Of a stretch of 64,000 nucleotides of DNA, positions 33,502 through 44,354 are shown piece by piece (the first letter of the stretch is position 1; every line of letters begins with the position of its first letter). The notes under the pieces are model-generated. The model was not told where the DNA came from. It did not search any database and saw only the letters and a program-made list of their open reading frames with translations. The stretch comes from Zea mays (taxonomy: Eukaryota > Streptophyta > Magnoliopsida > Poales > Poaceae), in assembly GCF_902167145.1 (NCBI RefSeq), contig NC_050101.1, positions 129,300,990 to 129,364,989 of the forward strand, read 5' to 3'. Made by a program: the position numbers and the translations under genes.

Positions 33502-34400
33502 TGTCACACCCAGTTTCAGAAGGTAAACCGAATACGAACCATGTATGTGCCAGGATCAGAACTCACGTACACAACGATTAAATAAACGATTCATCATCGC
33601 ACAATGCTCGAATAACATAACATAAAGAGTATTTAACTTTATTAGAAAACGAAGTCGGAGACATCCACATAGTCTTAGACTTACAAATATCAAAGTGCTT
33701 AAAGGGAAACATAGCTAATTAGAAGACCTCCCACAAGCAACTGACTGGGGGATAACGCTAATCTAGATCTAGAACTCATTGTAGTCTTGAAACTCCTCGA
33801 ACTCCGCCTTGTTGCCATCTTCATCTGCTGAGTAAAGTTTACAATAGAGGCAACCTGGTGTTTTGTGAAAGAAAGGGTGAGTACACATTAACATACTCAG
33901 CAAATGCCCCATTTGGCCAAGGTGGAATAACATTATGTGGAGTTTGGCTATTAGCGATTGCTTTTACTTCATCAAGTTTTATCATTAACATAAGCTAGGT
34001 TTTATCATAAATCCCAAGTTATTAGCCCATGGGATACCTACTCATAGAGGAAATATCAGAATCTGTAATCAAGATCATCGTAATTAAAGTCATCATCAGA
34101 ATTGTAACCAGGGTATCTCTAATCAAAGTAGCTCCCAGGGCCGCTCTTGACCGTGAGCACGACTGATATATCAGTTTCAATACCCTCTAAAGAGGTTGCA
34201 CACTTTACCCATGATCTGTGATTCCCTTTCTAGCTTGGGTTTGCAAGGCCCAAATTCACTTCCGAGGTGAATGGCTAGGGATTCACTACATAGGCTTTAC
34301 AAAGATTCCCCAAAATGTATAGCTTCCCGTTAGGTTTTCTTGGTGTTGTAAGCACAATACACCTCCCCGAGGGGGCGAACCACTCTCGGTAGAGAGATTA

Positions 34401-37400
34401 TGTAACACCTCAAAATCTTATTGTGGTGATTAGAAAATTTCTATGAAATATTTGGATTAAAAATGGTTTTTCCTTGAAACTATTTTTCTAAAGCCAAATA
34501 GATGGGAAAAATAAAATATTAGTTATGTGTTTAAATCATTTTAAACATAAGTTATATGATGAAGTAGTTTACATGAATTATTCTTTTTAGGAATTGTATG
34601 GGAGATTAGGTGGTTTCAAAAATAGAAAAGTTATTTGAATTTTAGGAAGCATGAACTATGCATTCGAAATTAAACAATTAATTAAAGGAATAAAATGAAC
34701 CTAGCATTGAATGCTGGTAAATTTCTATGTTTGTTCATTTTAAATAAATTTTGAAATTCAAAGACCTGATTTGAATTGGGATTCAAACTTAAATTAAAGA
34801 AGTTAAAATAGAAAGGAAAAGGAATAGAAGAGATAAAGGAAAAGAGAAACTCGCTGTTGGGCCGAAACTCGCCCACGCGGCCCATTCCTATCCCCCACTG
34901 CACGGCCCAGCCAGCCCCGCTTCCAACGACCGCAAAGCCCGTATCTACATTCTGCGTTCGTCCCTGACAACGTGGGCCCGGTCCGCCAGCCTAATACGCC
35001 ACCTGGACTCCTCTGTTGGTCGTTGCGGAGTGGGTCCCGTTTGCCAGGTTCGTCTCCACCAAACTGATGGACGTTGCACCTCAACAGACCACCGAGATCC
35101 CCGACCGCAGCCAGAAAACTATCTAGCCGAGGTCCTATAAATACCCGAGTGCTCGCCTTCGTGTATCCCAAACACAGAGAGAGACCCACCGGTGGTGCGG
35201 AGAACGAAAGAGCAGAAAGATGGAGAAGCCGCAGTCGCCGTCGCGCCTAGGTTTCATCCACGTCGTGCCTCTACTCGCAGTGGATGGCTAGGGAGATTCG
35301 CTGAGGCATGATGAAGGAAGATGTGACAGCGAAGTAGGGGGGAGGCCCCTCAGTGGCGCCCAAATTCCTCGTCGAACGACAACAGACGACGTGGATCCAC
35401 CATGCACCGTGGCCGAAGATTTCTGCTGCGCCACCGTCGGTAAGACCTCTTCCCACGTGCTCGTCATCAACTCCGCATCACGTAGAAGCTTTCGGATTAG
35501 GAAGTAATGCCCTGGGTCACTGGATCGTTGATCTCCGGCGTGATCACCGCATCGGCACGGTGGCGCCGCCGTGCGCGGACAGCCGGAGGGGGGAATAGTG
35601 CTTACCGTTGATCGATGGGGGAACGACTAGGATTAGATTCTTCTGTTACTGGTTGGGGTATGGAATCTGCACCGTCTGATCGGGAGAGAGCGGGTGAGAT
35701 TATAGGAAGTGTGCCGCTTCGACCACATTCGTTTTGAGCCGTCGATGGCGTGATAAGCGATCATGAGTGAGATCAAGACACGAGGGGTGGTGCTGACCGT
35801 CGACATTTGATCAAACGACTACTATTTGGTACCGGTTCGGTTATGAGCTTGATCTAATCTAGGCCATTGAAAGCAGACCCGACGGCTCTGGATGGCTCGT
35901 ACCCCTTCGGTCGCAAACAAATGCAAAAGAACCGATGTCGTTTTACCAAATAAACCCGTCATCCCGTGCCATTATAAGATCATTACAGATTGACCCAAAC
36001 ATTTATAGATCAGTCCTTGACCTTTGGGAAATTAATGTCGCCACCCATTTTTCAGTTAACAACAATAATAAAATCTAGAAATTGGTTTCTATGCGTAAAA
36101 CTAATTCCAAAAATCATAGAAAATCTATAAATGATTTATTCTACAATTTGACCCGTGCAAGTTGCGTTAGTTTTATAATAAAGTTACCCACAGAGTGACA
36201 ATATTATTCGATCATGTCCCATAACTTTTATAAATAGGTATTTTGTTTAACCTATGTTAGTAGATTAACTTTTCTGGTCAAAGTTAAATTGTTTATAATA
36301 ATAAGTTGGCTAACATATGATTTCTAATTAAGTTATAACTTGGATTAGGATTAAGTTAGATATTTTCATTAGAATATCATTTTTGTATGATTTATAATAA
36401 TCAACATAGAACATAGTTTTCCTATTTAATCACATAAATCTTTCGAAAGTCATATCTTTATGATCGTGACTCCGATTTTAGTGATTCTCAAACACACGAC
36501 CTCGCAACAGCGCGTAGAATATTCTTATGCTATTTGTTCTCTTGTTTGATGTACTGTTATTTTTATGTACTCCTTGTCTATTTGTATGTATTGCTACGAA
36601 TAGCGGTGAGGTCACGAGAATCTGAAGACCAACTTGGTACCTGAGGATCTCGAATCTAAGGCAAGTTGTGCCCTTAATCACTTTTCTCTACCTAATAATG
36701 TTCCTATAAATCAATGTGATATGCTCAGGTTAATTTGATGGGACCTAATAGGTTTCCCTAGCATTGTTATTCTCCACCTTGCAAACATATGAACTATTGG
36801 GTAGATTTGCTATTGCTCTACCTAGTTTTGGGAAGTTAATGTTTTATTATGGTCATGTTCAAATTATGTTGTTGTTTTAATTACTGTTCATGATAAGATC
36901 ATCATGTTAATTGGAACATGGAGAACCACCCGAAAAAATAGTGCTACCACAAGGGTGGTATGGGACGCCCTTGGCTGACTAATTAGGAAAGCTAGTGGAA
37001 GACTACCTTACCCGAAAGGGGCAAGGGCGGTAGAGGAGCTACATATAGGGAGGTTCTCGGGTCAATCATGCTGCGATGGCTTTTCGGACGAGGGATTCCT
37101 ATATTGCCCTTCTCAGAAACCGTAGCGAGTTTTCTGAAGCTAGTGGAACTTTGTAAAGGCCTCGTAGTGGTACCCTGCCTCGTCTCCTCGGCAGAGATGA
37201 ATGGGAAGTCGCGATCCATTGGCAAATGGGTAACATGACTTGTGGGTAAAGATGCGCAACCTCTGTTGAGTGTAAAACTGGTATGTCAGTCGTGCTCACG
37301 GTCATGAGCAGCTCGGACATTCACATGATTAATTTATGGAATTAAACTTTTGTCATTTGCATTGCATTGTGGGTGTTGTTATTAATTTGATCTCTAACTT

Positions 37401-37883
37401 ATTTGGATTGGTATCTACTTATACTTAGTAACTGCTAATAAAATTTTGACCAACTTTAAAAGCAATGCTCATCTTTAACCATCTCCTTTGGTAAGCCTTA
37501 CACTTCATATGAGCTCCCACCTTTGGTGAGTTCATGCACATTATTTCTCCACAACTTGTTGAGCGATGAACGTATGTGAGCTCACCCTTGATGTACTCAT
37601 ATCCCGTCAGGTCAAGAACAGGTACCACAAGATGAGACGCATGAAGGATGTCGTGATGAGTTTGTGAGTGGTCTAGGGCATCGTCTCACAGTCAACTTTG
37701 GGTTGCTGGATCGTTGTCTTCATATGATGTAACTATTTAACTATTTTATACAGAACTTCATTATATATTAAAGTTGTGACATTCGTTTCTATACCATGAG
37801 CCATCATATGTGTGAGACTTGATCCCAGCACAATTGGTGAAGTTCACGCCCGGGTTTTGGACACCTAAAATCCGGGTGTGACA
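34401..37883 (+). mobile_element. Tekay-like solo LTR (3483 bp), TSD GATTA
   Basis: Begins TGTAACACCTCAAAATC, ends CCGGGTGTGACA, and is flanked by GATTA (34396-34400 and 37884-37888). No PBS, ORF or second LTR lies between the duplications, so it is a solo LTR left by unequal recombination. TATA box at 35136. Its length and ends fit the long-LTR Tekay/Del group as I recall them. Confidence 0.82.
35136..35142 (+). promoter_or_regulatory. TATA box of solo LTR
   Basis: CCTATAAATACCCG, about 735 bp into the LTR; GC-rich transcribed-type sequence follows. Confidence 0.55.
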
Positions 37884-39028
37884 GATTACTGCACCTCGGG
37901 CCCCATTGATGACACGTAGGTTAGGAAAACTACACCTCAGGTTCCTCTAATTAATTGGCTAAGGGTGTCCCATACCACCCGCATGGCTGCACTATTTTTT
38001 TGGGTGGTCATCTAATGAATCGGTCCTTATGGAGAAGCACTCAAGGCATAGCCCGAGTCTCCTTTAGTGTCACAAGTTCATAATCACATCCAAAATATAA
38101 GCATCGTTTCAAAATTAGTCTCATCATGTTCATTAATTAAGTTCAAGCACTAGCATAAAGCTAATCATCATAGCCCAACCCAATAGGTGTCACACCTAGA
38201 TTTAAGGGCAAACCCGGGTGCGTCTCATATGTGCGCCAAGTAATCCACCCATACAATGACTAAGAGTATAGAGATGAATGTCATAAACAATGAAAATGTC
38301 TTACAAAATAACTAATAATGAATAAATTGAACTAAGACAATTATTTCCTCGGTGCCAACAATTGACTAGGAGACGACACCTAGATCTCAACAAACTCATC
38401 ATAGTAGTCCTCCTCCGGCGGTACCTGCTCTTCACCTCTGGGGGTTATAGCAATAGTGAGATCACAGACGTTCATTGCTCATCAAGTGTGGGGAATGATC
38501 TGCATGAGCTCACTTATGGTGGGAGCTCATGTTTAGTGTAAGGCTTATCAACAAATAATGGTTAAGAATGAGCATTGCTTTTAATAAGTTGGTCAAAATT
38601 TTATTAGTAGTTACTAAGTATAAGTGTATACCAGCCCAATTAAATAATAGCACAACTAATAATAAATCCAATAGTGCAATGCAAATGAAAGATTAAGTTT
38701 AATTCCATAAGTTACTCATGTGAGGGTCCAAGCCGCTCATGACCGTGAGCACGACTGATATACCAACTTTACACTCTGCATGGGTTGCACATCTTTACCC
38801 ACAAGCCATTATACCCATCTGCCATGGGGTCATGAATCCTATACACCTCTACTAAGGAGGTGAGGCAGGGTAGCACTACGAGGCCTTTCCAAAGTTCCAC
38901 TAGCAAGAGAGAACCCACTACGGATTTAGACAAGAGGGGGTGATATAGGAATCCCTCGCCAAAAAACTATCATAGATAGATCGACCCGAGATCCTCCCTA
39001 TACCGACAGCTCCCCACACCCCGCTTGC

Positions 39029-40268
39029 TGAAAGTCGCCTAGAGGGGGGGGGGTGAATAGGGCGAAACTGAAATTTACAAATATAAACACAACTACAAGC
39101 CGGGTTAACGTTAGAAATATAAACGAGTCCGCGAGAGAGGGCACAAAACAAATCACAAGCGAATAAGTAAGTGAGACACGCGGATTTGTTTTACCGAGGT
39201 TCGGTTCTCGCAAACCTACTCCCCGTTGAGGAGGCCACAAAGGCCGGGTCTCTTTCAACCCTTCCCTCTCTCAAACGGTCCCTCGGACCGAGTGAGCTTT
39301 CTCTTCTTAATCACTTGGAACACAAAGTTCCCACAAGGACCACCACAAGTTTGGTGTCTCTTGCCTCAATTACAAGTGAATTTGATCGCAATGAAAGAAT
39401 CAAGAAAGCACGATTTGAAAAAGCCAAGCGACAAGAGCGACAAATAACACACGGATCACTTTCTCTCTCAAGCCACTAATCACTAATGATCTCTTTTCTC
39501 AATTGTGAAACTTGGAGAGATGGAGGTTTTGAATGTGTCTTGGAATGGATTGCTAGCTCTTGTATTGAATGTTGAAGGTTGGAATGCTTGGATGGATTGA
39601 ATGGAGGTGGTTGGGGTTGTATTTATAGCCACCAACCATTTCCTAGCCGTTGGGCCATTCTGCTGAGCGCGGACGGTCCGCCCTCCTGGTGCGGACGGTC
39701 CGCCCCTGTAGATCAACGGCTGAAAATGCAACGGTCAGCAGTAACGGCTATATCAACGGCTATATTGCATTTAATGCGTCGTCAGATGTCAGACAGAGCC
39801 AGTCGCGGACGGTCCGCCCACCTGGTCCGGACGGTCCGCGAGGCCGCTATAATTCATTTCTCCAAACCCGTTACCTTCGGGTTTTTCGGTTTCTCACCTA
39901 CCGGACGGTCCGCGCCAGAGGCCGGACGGTCCGCACAAGGGCTCGGACGGTCTTTGCTTTTCCTCCGGACAGTCCATAGCACAGACTTGGATTTTTGCAT
40001 TGGTTCTGGCCGAGTGACATCCTCGTGTCGCGGACGGTCCGCCGCAAGGGCCCGGACGGTCCGCGCTTGGCCTGTTTTTCCAAAAAGCTTCTCCTGTCCG
40101 GAATAATCTACGGTATTCCGGACAGTCGAATTAGTATAGTTGTAGATGAACCTTTGGCACCTGTAGAACATGTAATCTAGAGCAAACTAGTTAGTCCAAT
40201 TTATTTGTGTTGGGCGATTCAACCACCAAAACTATTTAGGAACTAGGTGTAAGCCTAATTCCCTTTCA
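39029..40268 (-). repeat. 3' LTR of young Opie-like element
   Basis: 1240 bp, minus strand TGAAAGGGAATTAGGC to GGCGACTTTCA. U3 has GCGGACGGTCCGC-type palindromes between about 39670 and 40070; the TATA box is at 39621-39627 on the minus strand. Confidence 0.96.
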
Positions 40269-40269
40269 A

Positions 40270-40282
40270 TCTCCCCCTTTTT
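40270..40282 (-). other. Polypurine tract
   Basis: AAAAAGGGGGAGA on the minus strand, one base before the 3' LTR. It is the RNase H-resistant primer for plus-strand DNA. Confidence 0.88.
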
Positions 40283-41098
40283 GGTGATTGATGCCAACAC
40301 AAACCAAAGCAAATATAAAGGTGCATAATTGAACTAGTTTGTATAATGTAGGTGTAAAGGTTGCTTGGAATTTAGCTAATATAAACACTTACAAGATATG
40401 CATGGATTGTTTCTTCATTTTTAATATTTTGGACCACGCTTGCACCATATGTTTTGTTTTTGCAAATTCTTTTTGTAAATCCATTTCAAAGATCTTTTGC
40501 AAATAGTCAAAGGTATATGAATAAGAGTTTGCAAAGCATTTTCAAGATTTGAAATTGTCTCCCCCTATTTCAAATGCTTTTCCTTTGACTAAACAAAACT
40601 CCCCCTAAAAGAGATCCACCTCTTAGTGTTCAAGAGGGTTTTTGATATACCATTTTTGAAATACTACTTTCTCCCCCTTTTGAACACAATAGGATATCAA
40701 TTGAAAAATATTCAACACTTAAGTTTTTGAAATTGGTGGTGGTGCGGTCCTTTTGCTTTGGGCTCTTACTTTCTCCCCCTTTGGCATGAATCGCCAAAAA
40801 CGGAAGCATTAGAGCCCTCGAAGTGTTTCCTTCCCCTTGGGTCATAAATAAATGAGTTAAGATTATACCAAAGACGAAGTCCTTTTGCTTGGTGCTCATG
40901 ATTTCTTCCCCTAGAATGGAGAGTTGCTTGGAGCGACGGCGAAGGATGAGTTACGTAGTGGAAGCCTTTGTCTTCGCCGAAGACTCCGATTCCCTTTCAA
41001 TACACCTATGACTTGGTTTGAGATAGACTTGAAAACACATTAGTCATAGCATATAAAGAGATATGATCAAAGGTATATAAATGTGCTATGTGTGCAAT
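40283..41098 (-). other. Post-pol non-coding region
   Basis: About 816 bp. It contains the inverse of the TTGAAAGGGAA motif (40990-41000) next to the hairpin GTCTTCGCCGAAGAC (40970-40984), and the CGTTTTTGGCGATTCATG block near 40785-40802, all conserved in the defective copy. Confidence 0.75.
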
Positions 41099-44000
41099 CT
41101 AGCAAAAGAAATTGCGGGAATCAAGAATATTGAGCTCATGCCTAAGTTTGGTAAAAGATTGTTCATCAAGCGGCTTGGTAAAGATATCGGCTAATTGATC
41201 TTTAGTATTAATGTATGAAATCTCGATATCTCCCTTTTGTTGGTGATCCCTAAGAAAATGATACCGAATGGCTATGTGCTTAGTGCGGCTATGCTCGACG
41301 GGATTGTCGGCCATTTTGATTGCACTCTCATTATCACATAGCAAAGGGACTTTGGTTAATTTGTAACCGTAGTCCCGCAGGGTTTGCCTCATCCAAAGCA
41401 ATTGCGCGCAACAATGGCCTGCGGCAATGTACTCGGCTTCGGCGGTGGAAAGAGCGACTGAATTTTGCTTCTTTGAAGCCCAAGACACCAAGGATCTTCC
41501 CAAGAACTGGCAAGTCCCCGATGTGCTCTTCCTATTGATTTTGCATCCCGCCCAATCGGCATCCGAATAACCAATCAAATCAAATGTGGATCCCCGAGGG
41601 TACCAAAGCCCAAACTTAGGTGTATAAGCCAAATATCTCAAGATTCGTTTTACGGCCGTAAGGTGTGATTCCTTAGGGTCGGATTGGAATCTTGCACACA
41701 TGCAAACGGAAAGCATAATGTCCGGTCGAGATGCACATAAATAAAGCAATGAACCAATCATCGACCGGTATACCTTTTGATCCACAGACTTACCTCCCGT
41801 GTCGAGGTCGAGATGCCCATTAGTTCCCATGGGTGTCTTGATGGGTTTGGCATCCTTCATCCCAAAATTAGCAAGAATGTCTTGAGTGTACTTCGTTTGG
41901 CTAATGAAGGTGCCCTCTTGGAGTTGCTTGACTTGGAATCCTAGAAAATACTTCAACTCCCCCATCATCGACATCTCGAATTTCTGTGTCATGATCCTAC
42001 TAAACTCTTCACATGTAGACTCGTTAGTAGACCCAAATATAATGTCATCAACATAAATTTGGCATACAAACAAGTCTTTTTCAAGAGTTTTAGTGAATAA
42101 AGTAGGATCGGCCTTGCCGACTTTGAAGCCATTTGCAATAAGGAAATCTCTTAGGCATTCATACCATGCTCTTGGGGCTTGCTTGAGCCCATAAAGCGCC
42201 TTAGAGAGCCTATAGACATGGTTAGGGTACTCACTGTCTTCAAAGCCGGGAGGTTGCTCAACATAGACCTCTTCCTTGATTGGTCCGTTGAGGAAGGCAC
42301 TTTTCACGTCCATTTGATAAAGCTTAAAGCCATGGTAAGTAGCATAGGCTAATAATATGCGAATTGACTCAAGCCTAGCTACGGGTGCATAGGTTTCACC
42401 GAAATCCAAACCTTCGACTTGGGAGTATCCTTTGGCCACAAGTCGAGCTTTGTTCCTTGTCACCACACCATGCTCATCTTGCTTGTTGCGGAAGACCCAT
42501 TTGGTTCCTACAACATTTTGGTTAGGACGTGGAACTAAATGCCATACCTCATTTCTAGTGAAGTTGTTGAGCTCCTCTTGCATTGCCACCACCCAATCCG
42601 AATCTTGAAGTGCTTCCTCTACCCTGTGTGGCTCAATAGAGGAAACAAAAGAGTAATGTTCACAAAAATGAGCAACACGAGATCTAGTGGTTACCCCCTT
42701 ATGAATATCGCCAAGGATGGTGTCGACTGGGTGATCTCGTTGGATTGCTTGGTGGACTCTTGGGTGTGGTGGCCTTTGCTCTTCTTCCTCCTTGTCTTCC
42801 TCATTTGCATCTCCCCCTTGATCAATGCCATCATCTTGAGGTGGCTCATTTGCTTGATCTTCTACTTCATCAACTCGAGCTTCATCCTCATTTTGAGTTG
42901 GTGGAGATGCTTGCATTGAGGAGGATGGTTGATCTTGTGCATTTGGAGGCTTTTCGGATTCCTTAGGACACACATCCCCAATGGACATGTTCCTTAGCGC
43001 GATGTATGGAGCCTCTTCTTCACCTATCTCATCAAGATCAACTTGCTCTACTTGAGAGCCGTTAGTTTCATCAAACACAACGTCACAAGAGACTTCAACT
43101 AGTCCAGTGGACTTGTTAAAGACCCTATATGCCCTTGTGTTTGAATCATAACCAAGTAAAAAACCTTCTACAGTTTTAGGAGCAAATTTAGATTTTCTAC
43201 CTCTTTTAATAAGAATGAAGCATTTGCTACCAAAAACTCTAAAATACGAAATGTTGGGCTTTTTACCGGTTAGGAGTTCATATGATGTCTTCTTGAGGAT
43301 TCGGTGAAGATATAACCGGTTGATGGCGTAGCAGGCGATGTTGACCGCTTCGGCCCAAAACCGGTCCGGTGTCTTGTACTCATCAAGCATGGTTCTTGCC
43401 ATGTCCAATAGAGTTCGATTCTTCCTCTCCACTACACCGTTTTGTTGTGGCGTGTAGGGAGAAGAGAACTCATGCTTGATGCCCTCCTCCTCAAGGAAGC
43501 TTTCAATTTGAGAGTTCTTGAACTCCGTCCCATTGTCGCTTCTTATTTTCTTGATCCTTAAGCCGAACTCATTTTGAGCTCGTCTCAAGAATCCCTTTAA
43601 GGTCTCTTGGGTTTGAGATTTTTCCTGTAAAAAGAATACCCAAGTGAAGCGAGAATAATCATCCACAATAACTAGACAGTACTTACTCCCGCCGATGCTT
43701 ATGTAAGCGATCGGGCCGAATAGATCCATGTGTAGGAGCTCCAGTGGCCTGTCAGTCGTCATTATGTTCTTGTGTGGATGATGAGTGCCAACTTGCTTCC
43801 CTGCTTGGCATGCGCTACAAATCCTGTCTTTCTCAAAATGAACATTGGTTAGTCCTAAAATGTGCTCTCCCTTTAGAAGCTTATGAAGATTCTTCATCCC
43901 AACATGGGCTAGTCGGCGGTGCCAGAGCCAACCCATGTTAGTCTTAGCAATTAAACATGTGTCGAGCTCAGCTCTATCAAAATCTACTAAGTATAGCTGA

Positions 44001-44341
44001 CCCTCTAACACACCCTTAAATGCTATTGAATCATCACTTCTTCTAAAGACAGTGACACCTATATCAGTAAAAAGACAGTTGTAGCCCATTTGACATAATT
44101 GGGAAACAGAAAGCAAGTTGTAATCTAATGAATCAACAAGAAAAACATTGGAAATGGAATGGTCAGGTGAAATAGCAATTTTACCCAAACCTTTGACCAA
44201 CCCTTGATTTCCATCCCCAAATGTGATAGCTCGTTGGGGATCTTTGTTTTTCTCATATGAGGAGAACATCCTTTTCTCCCCGGTCATGTGGTTTGTGCAC
44301 CCGCTGTCGAGTATCCAACTTGAGCCCCCGGATGCATAAAC
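41099..44341 (-). CDS. pol: Pol polyprotein (PR-INT-RT-RH)
   Basis: Copia-type polyprotein: protease cuts the precursors, integrase inserts the cDNA, and RT/RNase H makes it. The frame opens right after TAG (44342-44344), 14 bp downstream of the gag stop and in another frame. The first Met is at 44287, but the protease motif LDSGCTNH lies just upstream of it, so translation must enter from gag by recoding or from a spliced RNA. Numbering from that Met (1062 residues): HHCC zinc finger about 123-160; integrase DDE D188, D251, E287; RT D660 and YVDD 745-748; RNase H D909, E950, D985. All catalytic residues are present and the domain order PR-INT-RT-RH is that of copia. No env-like frame follows. 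No stops or frameshifts were seen. Confidence 0.95.
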   Translation of the reverse strand, partial: VYASGGSSWILDSGCTNHMTGEKRMFSSYEKNKDPQRAITFGDGNQGLVKGLGKIAISPDHSISNVFLVDSLDYNLLSVSQLCQMGYNCLFTDIGVTVFRRSDDSIAFKGVLEGQLYLVDFDRAELDTCLIAKTNMGWLWHRRLAHVGMKNLHKLLKGEHILGLTNVHFEKDRICSACQAGKQVGTHHPHKNIMTTDRPLELLHMDLFGPIAYISIGGSKYCLVIVDDYSRFTWVFFLQEKSQTQETLKGFLRRAQNEFGLRIKKIRSDNGTEFKNSQIESFLEEEGIKHEFSSPYTPQQNGVVERKNRTLLDMARTMLDEYKTPDRFWAEAVNIACYAINRLYLHRILKKTSYELLTGKKPNISYFRVFGSKCFILIKRGRKSKFAPKTVEGFLLGYDSNTRAYRVFNKSTGLVEVSCDVVFDETNGSQVEQVDLDEIGEEEAPYIALRNMSIGDVCPKESEKPPNAQDQPSSSMQASPPTQNEDEARVDEVEDQANEPPQDDGIDQGGDANEEDKEEEEQRPPHPRVHQAIQRDHPVDTILGDIHKGVTTRSRVAHFCEHYSFVSSIEPHRVEEALQDSDWVVAMQEELNNFTRNEVWHLVPRPNQNVVGTKWVFRNKQDEHGVVTRNKARLVAKGYSQVEGLDFGETYAPVARLESIRILLAYATYHGFKLYQMDVKSAFLNGPIKEEVYVEQPPGFEDSEYPNHVYRLSKALYGLKQAPRAWYECLRDFLIANGFKVGKADPTLFTKTLEKDLFVCQIYVDDIIFGSTNESTCEEFSRIMTQKFEMSMMGELKYFLGFQVKQLQEGTFISQTKYTQDILANFGMKDAKPIKTPMGTNGHLDLDTGGKSVDQKVYRSMIGSLLYLCASRPDIMLSVCMCARFQSDPKESHLTAVKRILRYLAYTPKFGLWYPRGSTFDLIGYSDADWAGCKINRKSTSGTCQFLGRSLVSWASKKQNSVALSTAEAEYIAAGHCCAQLLWMRQTLRDYGYKLTKVPLLCDNESAIKMADNPVEHSRTKHIAIRYHFLRDHQQKGDIEISYINTKDQLADIFTKPLDEQSFTKLRHELNILDSRNFFC

Positions 44342-44354
44342 CTACAAAACAAAT

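Larger units (their letters stand above)
33502..38187 (-). mobile_element. Tekay-like LTR (fragment), split by solo LTR
   Basis: Starts TGTCACACCCAGTTTC on the plus strand, the inverse of an LTR end GGGTGTGACA. It holds the family block CCGTGAGCACGACTGATATA near 34155. It is interrupted at 34400 by the solo LTR (target GATTA) and resumes at 37884 with a block parallel to the one after 48328. The opposite end is not clear. Chromovirus assignment is inferred from LTR termini and length. Confidence 0.6.

Noticed and set aside
35353..35598. Possible 81-residue gene downstream of the solo LTR TATA box
   Set aside because: The transcript start is expected there, but the frame has no homology that I recognise and lies in LTR sequence.
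39579..40106. 175-residue frame repeated at 47638-48165
   Set aside because: It lies on the strand opposite the element, within LTR palindromes; an LTR shadow, not a gene.
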